Numbered from the stretch's first letter, positions 32,450 through 42,829 are shown. The stretch is 64,000 bases of DNA from a virus (IMGVR_UViG_3300009194_000009:1-64000); one strand, 5' to 3'. A program made the numbers and translations. The notes: generated by a model from the letters alone, not told the origin.

Positions 32450-32944
32450 ATGCCAAGTAAGCAAAAAGTGAAAGGATCAACTTTCGAAAGGGAAGTAGCT
32501 AAAGATTTAACTATGAGATATGGTGAGAATTTTGTTCGTACCATTGGTTCAGGTGCATTTACAGGCGGTAGTAATAGATTTAGAAAAGAATCACTTACTG
32601 AAAATCAAGCGAGGCACCACAAAGGCGATGTTACCCCACCTGATAGTTTTTACAAGATGAACATGGAATGTAAGTTTTACAACGATCTTCTCTTTCACCA
32701 GATATTCCAAGGAAAATGTGGTCAATTAGACACATGGATCGAACAAACATATGATGCCGCTGATGATGGGGACGTGAATATAATTGTGATAAAAATAAAT
32801 AGGAAGGGTAAGTTTGTTTGTATTGAAGGAAATGAAGCTCTAAATACACAAAAAGCTATTGAATATAACGGTTGGTATTTCTTTGATTACGATACCTTCT
32901 TTGATGAGAATTTAGTCCCATTTGCAGATATATGTGGAAAATAA
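32450..32944 (+). CDS. PD-(D/E)XK nuclease-like protein
   Basis: A 164-residue protein with the pattern of PD-(D/E)XK nucleases: KGSTFEREVAKDLTMRYG supplies the first helix glutamate, HKGDVTPPD the metal-binding Asp (about 64), and NMECKFYND the E-x-K pair (about 75). The remaining half has Gln and Trp-rich helices that may bind DNA. Candidates are a Holliday junction or structure-specific nuclease used late in packaging. A late box lies 25 bases upstream, and AGGAG precedes the ATG. Confidence 0.65.
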   Translation: MPSKQKVKGSTFEREVAKDLTMRYGENFVRTIGSGAFTGGSNRFRKESLTENQARHHKGDVTPPDSFYKMNMECKFYNDLLFHQIFQGKCGQLDTWIEQTYDAADDGDVNIIVIKINRKGKFVCIEGNEALNTQKAIEYNGWYFFDYDTFFDENLVPFADICGK

Positions 32945-32959
32945 TAGGAGAATAAAAAT

Positions 32960-33376
32960 ATGCCAAGTAAGACAATTGGGCAATACATGAGAATGATGAA
33001 ATCTGCTGAAGAGCAGTCTGATGGTGAAGATGAGAAGGTAGAAGAAGCTAAATGTACAGGCGACAGTGACTGTGAATGTGGCTGCAACAATGTTGTCGAA
33101 TCCGTTGATGGTGTAGAAGTTGATTTTTCAGAATCAACTAAGTTTATTAACAAAGTGAAAAGTAATGTATCATCACTAAATGATGTACTAAGAGAAGGTA
33201 TTAGTGCGTACATCGATGATGGCGATTCATATATATGTGATAGCTACATGATTCTCGGATACACACTTGAAGATGGCTTGATGGTTCTTGTTAAGTGCAG
33301 AAACGAGTATGATGAACATTTAAATGCACACTTTGAAGTTAATGAAGGGTCTACTGAGTTTAAGGGATTTATTTAA
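32960..33376 (+). CDS. Hypothetical acidic protein with Cys cluster
   Basis: A 138-residue protein. A cluster of four cysteines within CTGDSDCECGCNN (about residues 33-45) could bind metal. The rest is acidic and mixed alpha/beta (KFINKVKSNVSSLNDVLREG). Unrecognised. Follows the nuclease gene by 15 bases with AGGAG. Its end overlaps the convergent gene by 8 bases, with a small hairpin (GGGATTT/AAATCCC) across the two stop codons. Confidence 0.6.
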   Translation: MPSKTIGQYMRMMKSAEEQSDGEDEKVEEAKCTGDSDCECGCNNVVESVDGVEVDFSESTKFINKVKSNVSSLNDVLREGISAYIDDGDSYICDSYMILGYTLEDGLMVLVKCRNEYDEHLNAHFEVNEGSTEFKGFI

Positions 33377-34430
33377 AATCCCCTTTGATCTTCATAAGAT
33401 TGATTTTTTTACGTATACTATCAGGCAAACGTTTGATGTACTCATCCTCACCATCTTTTGAAAGTTGTTTGTAAATACTAAGCATTTTATCACTGTATGA
33501 TTGATCAAATGCAACCCAAAGTTCATCACTTGTTGCATTGCGTTTCAATAAGTACACGCCTAACGAACTCGTCATAGTCTGACTACGTGCATCACCACGA
33601 ATATGTGTCATAGCACAGTAAATGCTTCTATTTATCTTAGTTAATTCTTCATTGGTATAGCCATTTCTATAAGATTCCACTTCTGGCCATAAGAGTAGAA
33701 ACAATTCTCTTATAGATCGTAAACATGGTACTACGTTATTAAACTGTGCTACTTTGTTTCGAACAATATCTGACATGTTAGAATCATCAGTATAGAATGT
33801 TCGGATAAGTACATTACATAACAGTTTGCGAGTTTTATCTGGTAGTTCTAAAATGTAATCATAATCTATAATTTTTCTTTCATATAGGAAGATAGTAGCC
33901 AATAGATCTTCAATGTCGAATGTGTTTCGGTCTATGAACAAACTATTTAAAAACTCGGTACTTTTTGTTTCATCTAGGTCATCGAACAACATCTCGATGG
34001 TATCCCTTATTACCTCAAAAAATACCTCTGTATTAATTTCTAAATGTTCATGTTCATATGACTCACTGAATATACCCAAACGCGTTTGGGTAACTATATC
34101 CAATAGTTCTGAGATATATCCAGAATCCATAATATCGTAATACGCTTCCAGTGGATCTAACCCACTGTTTTTAATTTCTGAAATACGGGCGTCAATATAA
34201 TACTCTCTGAATAGTTTATATGTTTTAAAACATTCTGTATGGACCATTCCAATAATTTCAGACTTTTGACTATTGTACTTAGTTTTTTCTTCTTCTAACT
34301 CTTTTTCTAATTCCTCGCACTTTGAACGAGAATCGTCATGCATATTTTCCAAGGTATTAATGGTACGCTTGAGATATTCAATCTCGTTCGAAAGTTCATC
34401 TAATTCTTCGTTTGTATTTTCGTCACTCAT
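33369..34430 (-). CDS. Coiled-coil protein
   Basis: A 353-residue protein. The N-terminal 60 residues are a strong coiled coil (ELSNEIEYLKRTINTLEN and on); the rest is helical, with CFKTYKLFREYYIDARI and a conserved-looking C-terminus ending in KINLMKIKG. Unrecognised. It is divergent from the fibre-like gene at 34498, and a second coiled-coil protein lies on the other side of that gene. Confidence 0.6.
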   Translation of the reverse strand: MSDENTNEELDELSNEIEYLKRTINTLENMHDDSRSKCEELEKELEEEKTKYNSQKSEIIGMVHTECFKTYKLFREYYIDARISEIKNSGLDPLEAYYDIMDSGYISELLDIVTQTRLGIFSESYEHEHLEINTEVFFEVIRDTIEMLFDDLDETKSTEFLNSLFIDRNTFDIEDLLATIFLYERKIIDYDYILELPDKTRKLLCNVLIRTFYTDDSNMSDIVRNKVAQFNNVVPCLRSIRELFLLLWPEVESYRNGYTNEELTKINRSIYCAMTHIRGDARSQTMTSSLGVYLLKRNATSDELWVAFDQSYSDKMLSIYKQLSKDGEDEYIKRLPDSIRKKINLMKIKGDFK

Positions 34431-34449
34431 AAACAGATCATCTCTAATA

Positions 34450-34457
34450 TATAAATA
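34450..34457 (+). promoter_or_regulatory. Late promoter box, fibre-like gene
   Basis: TATAAATA followed by C, 41 bases before the start at 34498. Confidence 0.65.
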
Positions 34458-34497
34458 CAGTATAACATAGGTTTGAATAACGGAAAAGGTATATATA

Positions 34498-36360
34498 ATG
34501 GCAGATTTACCAAACGGTACAACAATTGGTGGTAAGAAAATTATTCACAAAGGTATTGCGAATAAACATCGTCATGAAGCATCACAAATTGATGGTCTTA
34601 ATACGTTGGCTACAGGTTCTCCCGGCTCTGGTGGTGGTATTGATGCTGATGTTTTATCAGGCAATACATACAGCGATTTAACCAACGAGTTCCTGTTAGT
34701 TGAGAATGATACCATACCTGAGATAATACTGTCGAATCATCCTACAGTGAACACACACGCCGTATCAAAATTATATATGGAGAATAGTATACCACTTCAT
34801 ATGCGTAGTGGTGAGTTTTACGGTATTACTTCTATAGGGGATCTTTCAACAAATACTTATTCTTATTCAATCTTAGATTCTTATAATTTCAGATTTTCGG
34901 CGACTGATTGTTTAATTAATGGATGGAAATACCATATACCCGCAGTCACTATAGATATTAGAAATGTTGAGAGTAATTTTGAAAACAAAGAATTCTATGC
35001 ATATGCAGATGCAACAGACCTTTTAAATGTTAGATTTATGCTCAATGTTACTCGCCTGCCAAATGATAATAGTCTCATTTACATAGGTACTTTGACTACA
35101 GATGCAACGGGTATAATCGACTTCGAACCAATACGTGGCATGGAACGTGTAGGAGTAGGTCGTTACATGTTCTCTAATACTCCTAAAGAGAATGCTATAC
35201 CCACCACTGATGGTTCTGGTATAATTGATAGTGCGTGGATATTTGGTGCACGTGGCGAAGGACTTGTTACCCTCAAAGGGCCTAACAACGTTGATGTCCA
35301 AAATACATATACCTACACAATGACAAATTACAATAGCTTTAGTGATTATACAGTTAGTGTGGATTCAGACGAAGCAACTGTGAGCTTTATATCAGATGAT
35401 ACAATAGAACTTGTAACGCCACTTACAAGCCCTATTGCGTCCACGCTAACCCTGAGTGTTTCCAAGGACGGTTATTCTAATTACTTCCCGGTAACATTAA
35501 ATGCAGAGCCACCTATAAACCTGACAGGCCCAAGTGTACTCGAATCACGCGGTGTGTATACCTATACCATTGATAATTACAATCCTAATTACACTTATGA
35601 TATAAACACTGATATAGCAGGAGCTACAGTCACTAGAACGGATGATGTTATAGAACTTGATGCGCCGTTGACAGCACCATACGAACAATCAGGTAATATT
35701 ACGGTGTCTAGAGAAGGTTCTAGTGATTCAATAGCACTAACCCTATTGGCAGATGATCCTATCGTTTTAACAGGGCCTGACGAAGTTGTGCAACAAGATA
35801 CCGCTTACTATGTTATTGATAATTTCAATCCAAATTACACATACAATATTAGTGTAACACAGGGTAGTGTTATCAGATCGGGTGATAATATTATCTATAC
35901 AGCACCATCGGTAAGTGCGGATACGAATGTAGATATTACGGCATCTAGAGAAGGTTCGAGCTATACTAAGTCAATATTAGTAAAACAATTCCAATATCAA
36001 TTAGATGTAGAGTATAGATATGTCACTTTTAGTGATACACATCAATGGGGGTATTCGTATAGTCAAAGCTTAGGCACGTTATCACCAATGACATTCAATG
36101 GATATGAGGTACGTGTATTAATATACGAAGACTCAGACAACTTAGACGGTACCAGAAATCAATTTACACAATTTTCATTGTCTGGTGAATACACGGGTCA
36201 ATTTAAAATAACTACTGAGTATGGTAATAGTGCAGTATTTGATGTAACATATTACAATAATAACGGAGAGAATGTATCAACTGGATATCTAGATAATGAT
36301 ATATTGAATTTAACCCCATATGAGAATAGTATAATTAATATAAATATTGAAAAGTTGTAA
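34498..36360 (+). CDS. Fibre/adhesin-like protein with Ig-like repeats
   Basis: A 620-residue, beta-rich protein. The N-terminal 60 residues (GGKKIIHKGIANKHRHEASQ) look like a virion-attachment segment of a tail fibre. Three repeats of about 82 residues follow (about 257-339, 340-421, 422-497), each with an LTGP or LKGP start, a Y-T-Y-x-(I/M)-x-NYN or NFN turn and a final V-S-R-E-G-S or V-S-K-D-G-Y turn. These look like bacterial Ig-like domains used for surface binding. The C-terminal 120 residues form another beta domain. A late box upstream supports a virion role. It stands alone on this strand, away from the fibre operon at 57-64 kb. Confidence 0.65.
   Translation: MADLPNGTTIGGKKIIHKGIANKHRHEASQIDGLNTLATGSPGSGGGIDADVLSGNTYSDLTNEFLLVENDTIPEIILSNHPTVNTHAVSKLYMENSIPLHMRSGEFYGITSIGDLSTNTYSYSILDSYNFRFSATDCLINGWKYHIPAVTIDIRNVESNFENKEFYAYADATDLLNVRFMLNVTRLPNDNSLIYIGTLTTDATGIIDFEPIRGMERVGVGRYMFSNTPKENAIPTTDGSGIIDSAWIFGARGEGLVTLKGPNNVDVQNTYTYTMTNYNSFSDYTVSVDSDEATVSFISDDTIELVTPLTSPIASTLTLSVSKDGYSNYFPVTLNAEPPINLTGPSVLESRGVYTYTIDNYNPNYTYDINTDIAGATVTRTDDVIELDAPLTAPYEQSGNITVSREGSSDSIALTLLADDPIVLTGPDEVVQQDTAYYVIDNFNPNYTYNISVTQGSVIRSGDNIIYTAPSVSADTNVDITASREGSSYTKSILVKQFQYQLDVEYRYVTFSDTHQWGYSYSQSLGTLSPMTFNGYEVRVLIYEDSDNLDGTRNQFTQFSLSGEYTGQFKITTEYGNSAVFDVTYYNNNGENVSTGYLDNDILNLTPYENSIININIEKL
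35269..35990 (+). repeat. Three tandem Ig-like protein repeats
   Basis: Units of about 82 codons at roughly 35269-35515, 35516-35761 and 35762-35990. Conserved positions include the GP start and NYNPNYTY/NFNPNYTY. The second and third units are the most alike. Confidence 0.7.
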
Positions 36361-36388
36361 TATTAATTATACTATTTAAGATTGAAAT

Positions 36389-36414
36389 CACCTCTTAAGA
36401 AATCTTAAGAGGTG
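36389..36414. terminator. Hairpin between convergent genes
   Basis: An 11-base perfect stem (CACCTCTTAAG and its complement) with AAAT loop, overlapping the stop end of the minus-strand gene. No strong T-run on either side, so termination is likely but weak. Confidence 0.6.
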
Positions 36415-37265
36415 TGCTTATTATGTAGTTTTAAATAATTATCAATCTTTTTACTTCGCTTGCGCATTTTTTTATTAAAAGTGTTGTCTACATCGATACT
36501 TTCATTACGCACATCGTATGCTAATTTCTTAAAATATCTATCTCCAACATATCCCTTCATGTTTTCATAACCATTGAGATTATAGATTGTATCTATGACG
36601 GTCATCAATCTCGCGTTGTCGAAATTATTAAATAGATAACGGACAAATTCATACTGAAATGTTGGTTTCAGTGTATGAATTAAAAATTTAGCATAGTTAA
36701 GTCCGTCCCCGCTATTACATAAGCCACATACTATAGTGTAATATGTGAATTCGCTATAAAGAGCCTCACACACTTCTGGATAATTGCTATAGAAGTTTTC
36801 AGTGCCACTCATATTCCTAAAGCATTGTAAATTAATAAATGGGTGTTTCATGATTCTTTTTATATACTCAGCGTATTTGCTGGGAGTCAGTTCATATTTA
36901 AGTAAACCTTGTGCAATATTGGCCACAGTAAGGTATGGGTCTAAATTAATAACAGACGATAAAGAATTCAAATCATGAAGAATATCCTCTACATTAAACA
37001 CATACATATCCACATGATCGTTTTGGTGGTCAAGATTGCTTCGGGCCATTTCCGCGATGTCTGACTCAGTTACTGAGGCTAAGAATAGTCTTTCAAGGGT
37101 TAGATTTTGATTTTCCAAAAAAGATATTTGGCTTTCACAATACATTAATTTGTTTTTTACCTCTTCAAATTCCAAGTCGCGATTGAAATCATCATTTTTC
37201 AACTTAAAAATTTCATTATATACAAAATCCAAGCGTTCATGAAAATCATTTTCGTCATTAACCAT
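36405..37265 (-). CDS. Helical protein with N-terminal coiled coil
   Basis: About 286 residues from ATG 37265, which lies 7 bases after GAGGAA. The open frame to TTG 37280 would remove that ribosome site. N-terminal 60 residues heptad-like (VYNEIFKLKNDDFNRDLEFEE), then helical with YKLKYELTPSKYAEYIKRIM-like stretches, basic C-terminus (KKMRKRSKKIDNYLKLHNK). Unrecognised. It starts inside the end of the Nudix gene. Confidence 0.6.
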   Translation of the reverse strand: MVNDENDFHERLDFVYNEIFKLKNDDFNRDLEFEEVKNKLMYCESQISFLENQNLTLERLFLASVTESDIAEMARSNLDHQNDHVDMYVFNVEDILHDLNSLSSVINLDPYLTVANIAQGLLKYELTPSKYAEYIKRIMKHPFINLQCFRNMSGTENFYSNYPEVCEALYSEFTYYTIVCGLCNSGDGLNYAKFLIHTLKPTFQYEFVRYLFNNFDNARLMTVIDTIYNLNGYENMKGYVGDRYFKKLAYDVRNESIDVDNTFNKKMRKRSKKIDNYLKLHNKHTS

Positions 37266-37266
37266 T

Positions 37267-37692
37267 TTATTCTTCCTCAATATCTAAGTTCATTAGGTGT
37301 TGGTATACATCATCAAAAATATGACGTTGAACATCTCTAAGATCGTGACGACGATCTTTATAGCTTACCCAACCAGACCACTTTGATTCCCAATGTGGAT
37401 CTACAAAATCATCAGGATCGTCAACAGTACCTATATAGATAGCCATCTTCATTTTTGGGTAAATCTTGAATTCTTCGATACTTTCCAAATTGGTTGGGAC
37501 AAGCCCACACTCTTCACAACATTCTTTCACAGCGGTAAATTTAACACCATCACCCTCTTCGATACCACCTTTTGGAATTTGTGGCGACGATCCCCCATAA
37601 AGTGGGTCGCTTGGGATCATACAACGAAATAGAATATCATCACAGGTCTTTCTATACAATATGAGACCTGCTTTTTTCAGTTTATAATTCAT
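37267..37692 (-). CDS. Nudix hydrolase
   Basis: A 141-residue protein with a Nudix box, read as G-x5-D-x7-K-E-C-C-E-E-C-G-L within GGIEEGDGVKFTAVKECCEE. The first acid is Asp instead of Glu and the conserved Arg is Lys, but the metal-binding KE..EE pair is kept, so activity is plausible. Substrate could be a nucleotide sugar, dinucleoside polyphosphate or RNA cap; nothing here decides it. The C-terminus overlaps the next gene's start region. Confidence 0.82.
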   Translation of the reverse strand: MNYKLKKAGLILYRKTCDDILFRCMIPSDPLYGGSSPQIPKGGIEEGDGVKFTAVKECCEECGLVPTNLESIEEFKIYPKMKMAIYIGTVDDPDDFVDPHWESKWSGWVSYKDRRHDLRDVQRHIFDDVYQHLMNLDIEEE

Positions 37693-37722
37693 TTAGTAAC
37701 TCCTTAGATAAGGAGCATTATA

Positions 37723-39087
37723 TCATGAATTCTCTAACTTTTCAACATCAAATCCCCAATAGCCTTCTACGTATCGACCAGATATTGCTGAAATCCATTG
37801 ACCATCATTGAATTTATACAAATCATTCTTCGTAAGATTCACCACATACTCAATGGTATCGGATTCAGATGCATCAAACGATATAGACCATGTAAGGCCA
37901 CCATCATTGGTTTCGATTATATCCCATTGTGATGCTTCAAGTCCTCCCCAAACACTTGAATCTGCAATGTCAGATGCTATTAAGAAGCGGGTATTAGTAT
38001 TGAGTGCTGGTATGTTACCATTCGGATTAATGATAGCATCTACTGGCTCTAACGTTGGCGTTGAGAACGTATCTACATCAAACTCGATCTGTAGTTCTTT
38101 AGGATCTGGTGTATATAGAAATGTACCGTAAATGAAGCTATTGTCTTCTTCAGGATTATTAGACTGTCCTATGCGGATAGTTGTAACACCTTCATCAACC
38201 TTTCCGTATAAGTCGAACATAGTTTCCCAGTTATCGTAGTTACCTGAAGTGTTTATGATCTTGGCAAAATAAGAATTGTCTTTTTTGTAAACTTCGAGAT
38301 CGTATCCATTTGGTGTTGCGACAACTGGTTCCAGTAGATAATTATCCCGCGAAAATATATCACTAAGTGAGTTACTTAGTAGAGAATCTTCATCGGCGGT
38401 TGTTAGATGTATATTGGTATAAACATTATGTATTTTAGTTTGCTTTCGTATTTTCGCAGGGCTTGTAATAAAGACTGGGAAAATTCTGAAAGTCAATGTC
38501 ATAACATCAATTTCGGTACTGGTACCTTGTGGTACACTTCGTGATGTCCATTGTATATTTTCTAGTTGGATGTTAGATACATTACCCATATCCATAGGCG
38601 ATGAATTAACTTTAAATTCGAAGCCCGGATTATACCATACTAATATCTGTTCCATAAGCTCCATCTTTTGATCAGTAGATGTGGTGAACACATCTACGTT
38701 TATATTCATTGTGAAAGGAACTGGCATAAGCTGTGATATAGTATACTTACTTGCAGGTTTGTTTATATAGTTACCATTTTCATCTTTCTGCTTTTCAGTG
38801 ATATGACTTACCCCCTCATAATGAGGGGTATGGCGATACTCAGGTAACGGTTGAAACTCAGAGATATGTAACGATAGCATAGGCGCTGTCGTCAATATAT
38901 TTTCACTGTTTTTGTTCAGGTATGTCGCACCAAGACGAGACATATCAGCATAGGTACATGGCACCAACTTATAGCGATCAGTACCGTTACGCTTTCCGTC
39001 ATAAACTTTGAACCCTGAAAATAATCTAATTATTTGTAACAGGTAACGTCTTAGTTGTTTGTCATAAAAATAATCTCTACTGTACAT
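37723..39087 (-). CDS. Baseplate/tail structural protein
   Basis: A 454-residue protein beginning YFYDKQLRRYLLQIIRLFSGF, with LMPVPFTMNINVDVFTTSTDQ and IQWTSRSVPQGTSTEIDV further in. I recall this combination in conserved structural proteins of marine T4-like phages that sit by gp6 and gp25, although the exact T4 equivalent is unclear. The second half is beta-rich and could be an added surface domain. It starts one base after the gp6 stop and is the last gene of the wedge operon. Probable baseplate wedge or periphery component. Confidence 0.65.
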   Translation of the reverse strand: MYSRDYFYDKQLRRYLLQIIRLFSGFKVYDGKRNGTDRYKLVPCTYADMSRLGATYLNKNSENILTTAPMLSLHISEFQPLPEYRHTPHYEGVSHITEKQKDENGNYINKPASKYTISQLMPVPFTMNINVDVFTTSTDQKMELMEQILVWYNPGFEFKVNSSPMDMGNVSNIQLENIQWTSRSVPQGTSTEIDVMTLTFRIFPVFITSPAKIRKQTKIHNVYTNIHLTTADEDSLLSNSLSDIFSRDNYLLEPVVATPNGYDLEVYKKDNSYFAKIINTSGNYDNWETMFDLYGKVDEGVTTIRIGQSNNPEEDNSFIYGTFLYTPDPKELQIEFDVDTFSTPTLEPVDAIINPNGNIPALNTNTRFLIASDIADSSVWGGLEASQWDIIETNDGGLTWSISFDASESDTIEYVVNLTKNDLYKFNDGQWISAISGRYVEGYWGFDVEKLENS

Positions 39088-39088
39088 A

Positions 39089-42000
39089 TTACTTCCTTAA
39101 GTTTGCATCTGTATAAGTTCTTACAATCTCGACATTTTCTACACTAGCTGTCGATAAGAATAATTCATTTGGTTCAGAACGAATTTCAAACAATTCACCA
39201 AATCTTGAATTTTCATCTTCAGGTACGATTACTACTGATGCAATATTGCCTGTTAGCTTTGTGTGTATGTATGTAGACAGCTCGGTAAAATAGAAACCTG
39301 AGCCAAAGTCCCAATTGTCGATATTAAAGAATGTATTTACAGCTTCAATAACCTGAGACTTTATTTCATTATCAGTCAGATAGCTACCTGCTGTTTTAAC
39401 TATTTTGAATGTTGCACGATATTCAGGAAGTGCAGATTCTCCAAATAGTAATTTATAAGAAGCTGGTATATAAATGATCTGATCTGAAGTTGACTTATTA
39501 CTTTCGATCTGCTGCAAGTTACTCTTTATTTCATTAGAGGTTGGTAGAGATGGAAACGTACTTACGTCTTCTCGATTATTCAACCATGTTCTAACGGCAT
39601 TATCATAAGAACGTGTAAGAACATAGGTATCAATTATGTTTGAAATACTAGGATCTATACGATCCTTACCACCAGCATAATGCTTCCACTGGAAGAAAAA
39701 TGGATCGTCTTTTGTGAATGAACGTCCTATATATGAACTATAGGTATTACCCTCTTCGTCCGAATTATTAATTAATACAGTAGCGCTATTGGGGCGTATA
39801 CCATCAACATCAACGTCATCACCTACGTAAAAGTTACCAGCGGTATAATCAATACTATTCCCATAGTTGTCAGTGATAGTAATATCAGAACTACAGTAGT
39901 ACACAACACCAGAGTTTATACGTGTGGTATTGTCATTAAGAAGTAGTACGTTGCTGTCAACCCTGTTGTATATGATATTATCCATATCGGTATACGTTTT
40001 AAAAAACACATATTCGTTAAGGTTGACAATATCCTCAAAGGCCAACGGAAAATCTTGGACTTCATCATCGTCAATATCTTGCGGCTCTATTAATACTTTA
40101 GAGTAATCTACGATACCATCATTTTGTATGAAACTATCGACAATTGAAAAGTTGTAACTAACACCCAACGTCTCATTTCCACCTTCCAAGTCGTACACTT
40201 CTATAATATCAGTGATTTTAAATGGACTTACGGTGTTATCAGGCAACAATGGATCATTGATAGTAAGAATAGTCCTACTGTTAGTGAATTGAATATTCCA
40301 GTTGGTAATTAACTTCTTATCAACAGTATATAAGCGTATATCGCCTGTGTTAGCATTATAAGGCACTGAGCTAGTAATATCATATTCAGTCGTAGAACTG
40401 TGTGTAGCCGAGGTATACATATGACCAACAATTCCACGTGCTGATGTTGTTTGTTCATTAATGTCTTTACGATCTGAGTTTGAAGAAAGGATTTTTATAT
40501 AATCTTCCACAAATCGACCTGTCTCATAGTCTATGACTTTATCTGTATTCTTAAAGAAGAATCTAACCTGTTTGTCGGAGCCAAATACATATCTAAGCTG
40601 CCTTACAACAACGTTGTAACGTTTTTCGCCCTGTTCATTAATGAAGGTTGCCTTTAGTAACCAACGGTTATCAGGGGCATTTGGAAGAGAAGGTGCGTTA
40701 AGATCAAAAGTACTATTATCTGTATTTACAATATTCTCTTGAGCGATAATAACCCATGAATCATTAATGAAATCATAGCGCACACCAAAGGATCTATTAT
40801 TTTCAATTTCAGTCTGCACGGCAATACGTTCATCGATATTAAGACTTTTACGTATGCCCGGTATAACTTCTTTAATATACCATCCATCATCAATATCGTT
40901 GGACAATTCTACCGTCCCTGACGCATCAACCGCAAGGTTTACAATACCACCTTCTTCAAGACCACGTATTGTAACCCACTTACTTTCTCCGTTATTATTT
41001 TTGAATAATATTTTTGAATTTTCACGTACTAGTTTTAGTTTTTCTTCTGAAGAACCCAGCCCAATCTCAACATTTTGAGAAGTGGTTGTATCCACAATAT
41101 ATCCAGTTGTGGAGTACATATTCATAGGCAGGGTTTTCCATATATAACGTCCACTATCGAACGTCAAATATTCACTACCATATCCGCCTAAATTGTCGAT
41201 TGCTTCCGATAATATTACAGAACGGTACTCGTGGAAATAATAGTTATCAATACCATAGCTATTAAGAAGTGGTTCAATGCGAGTGCGCACAAGAGAACTA
41301 TAATTAGTGTTACTCTCTATTTTAAAGCCATCGGAATTCAAACCGTAATCTTTATACATATAGGCATCGTCACCTACAACAGTAGTGTTTGAATGTGATC
41401 CAGTGGGGTCTGTAATGTCGATATATCGACTGTGGCCTGCATGTGTACGATTAACCGCCTTAACCTTTCTGACTAGGTTTGATTGTGTCAATGGGAATAC
41501 GTTGTAGTCTTCACCATTGATCATACGATCTTGGCTATAATGCACTAATGGAGCATTACGCTTTATTTCATCAGTACTTTCTTCACTTTCCGCATTATCA
41601 ATTGTATATTGCAAAGAGAATGTTAATGTAAGTGTATAGACTTGATTGTCTTTACCGACATAACGTATATTAACATTTTTCTTCTTAATGTCATTTGGGC
41701 GAATAATATATGACTGGTTTCTGGAAGTTCGATACATTACCCTAAATGTACCAACTGGTACATCACCAAAATTACCATCGCTGAACTTCAACATAACACG
41801 GTTATCGGATTGTGTATTGGCAGTATAAACCTTTCTTTCATTAAGGTACACGTCATTATATATGATATTCTGCCCCACTAGGCTTGGAATTGGCTTCCAC
41901 TCATATTGTACATAACCAGTATCTGTGTCCAGTTCTTGTAACCATACATCAGTCTCATTGATGTTAGTCACATCAATCAATTCTTCTCTATCTGGCACAG

Positions 42001-42820
42001 GGGTATTATATTCGAGTATAGTTGATGATAGGCTACCTTCTTTAAAGTACACAAAAAAGCCTGTGTTTTCAGAAGTACTACCTAGCTGATCATTTCGATA
42101 CAGGATGTTGATAGTGGACTCAGGTCTTGGTGAACGCTCTTTAATTACATCCGAGTCTATATCTGCGGATACTACTTCGAACGTCATATTTTCACCGTTA
42201 ATTGCTGCATCAAAGTTGTAAACGATGTCGTTGTTTGCTACACTAAGATTATTGATAGAGTATACTTGAGTATCAATGTTATTGATCGTATCTGACTTTA
42301 CAGGTTCACCAAATCTATTTGTTGAAATAAACGCTCGGTTAAGAATTTTTATAAAATTCTCATACCAATTTGAGTTATTAATTTGTTCCCAAGATATTTC
42401 GATATTTGACAAACTATTGCCTTGAGAGTCTAGTAGAGGTTCTGTAGTTTGTACGGATACTATCTTACACAGACCATTTGCAGATCGGTTACGTTTAGGT
42501 TTATAGGATAAACCTTGTGCAAGCTTAAGAACGCTCTCCCTGCGTTCTGCTGTATCGAAAAAGTTCTCCCTCGCATTCAAGTCTATTCTAAACGCATATG
42601 ACTGTCCCAGATATGCGAGCATGTTGATGTGTGCCAACATTTCTGAATGCTGAACATAATCGTTGAATTCGTCGGGATTATTAGTACGCAGGTAATCTAT
42701 AAGCGCATTATAAATTGAATTGTAGTCATAAGCCTGAAGTGATACGTTACGAAACGCATTGTAAACGACTTTCCAGTCTTCTGCCGCAAATAGATTGTTT
42801 TGTCTTATACTCTCTGACAT
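39089..42820 (-). CDS. 6: Baseplate wedge protein gp6-like
   Basis: A 1243-residue baseplate wedge component. The N-terminus has the gp6-type pattern DYVQHSEMLAHINMLAYLGQ, then ENFFDTAERRESVLKLAQGL, the head of the J-like wedge dimer. The remaining length is beta-rich, with the C-terminal NTFFNIDNWDFGSGFYFTEL matching the end of J-like proteins. T4 gp6 is 660 residues; marine relatives are known to be longer, as here. It follows gp25 by 9 bases in the wedge operon. In the baseplate gp6 rings hold wedges together during sheath contraction. Confidence 0.82.
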   Translation of the reverse strand: MSESIRQNNLFAAEDWKVVYNAFRNVSLQAYDYNSIYNALIDYLRTNNPDEFNDYVQHSEMLAHINMLAYLGQSYAFRIDLNARENFFDTAERRESVLKLAQGLSYKPKRNRSANGLCKIVSVQTTEPLLDSQGNSLSNIEISWEQINNSNWYENFIKILNRAFISTNRFGEPVKSDTINNIDTQVYSINNLSVANNDIVYNFDAAINGENMTFEVVSADIDSDVIKERSPRPESTINILYRNDQLGSTSENTGFFVYFKEGSLSSTILEYNTPVPDREELIDVTNINETDVWLQELDTDTGYVQYEWKPIPSLVGQNIIYNDVYLNERKVYTANTQSDNRVMLKFSDGNFGDVPVGTFRVMYRTSRNQSYIIRPNDIKKKNVNIRYVGKDNQVYTLTLTFSLQYTIDNAESEESTDEIKRNAPLVHYSQDRMINGEDYNVFPLTQSNLVRKVKAVNRTHAGHSRYIDITDPTGSHSNTTVVGDDAYMYKDYGLNSDGFKIESNTNYSSLVRTRIEPLLNSYGIDNYYFHEYRSVILSEAIDNLGGYGSEYLTFDSGRYIWKTLPMNMYSTTGYIVDTTTSQNVEIGLGSSEEKLKLVRENSKILFKNNNGESKWVTIRGLEEGGIVNLAVDASGTVELSNDIDDGWYIKEVIPGIRKSLNIDERIAVQTEIENNRSFGVRYDFINDSWVIIAQENIVNTDNSTFDLNAPSLPNAPDNRWLLKATFINEQGEKRYNVVVRQLRYVFGSDKQVRFFFKNTDKVIDYETGRFVEDYIKILSSNSDRKDINEQTTSARGIVGHMYTSATHSSTTEYDITSSVPYNANTGDIRLYTVDKKLITNWNIQFTNSRTILTINDPLLPDNTVSPFKITDIIEVYDLEGGNETLGVSYNFSIVDSFIQNDGIVDYSKVLIEPQDIDDDEVQDFPLAFEDIVNLNEYVFFKTYTDMDNIIYNRVDSNVLLLNDNTTRINSGVVYYCSSDITITDNYGNSIDYTAGNFYVGDDVDVDGIRPNSATVLINNSDEEGNTYSSYIGRSFTKDDPFFFQWKHYAGGKDRIDPSISNIIDTYVLTRSYDNAVRTWLNNREDVSTFPSLPTSNEIKSNLQQIESNKSTSDQIIYIPASYKLLFGESALPEYRATFKIVKTAGSYLTDNEIKSQVIEAVNTFFNIDNWDFGSGFYFTELSTYIHTKLTGNIASVVIVPEDENSRFGELFEIRSEPNELFLSTASVENVEIVRTYTDANLRK

Positions 42821-42829
42821 TAGTGCCCC

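Noticed and set aside
36339-36346. TATAAATA near the end of the Ig-repeat fibre gene
   Set aside because: It lies inside coding sequence and no plus-strand gene follows.
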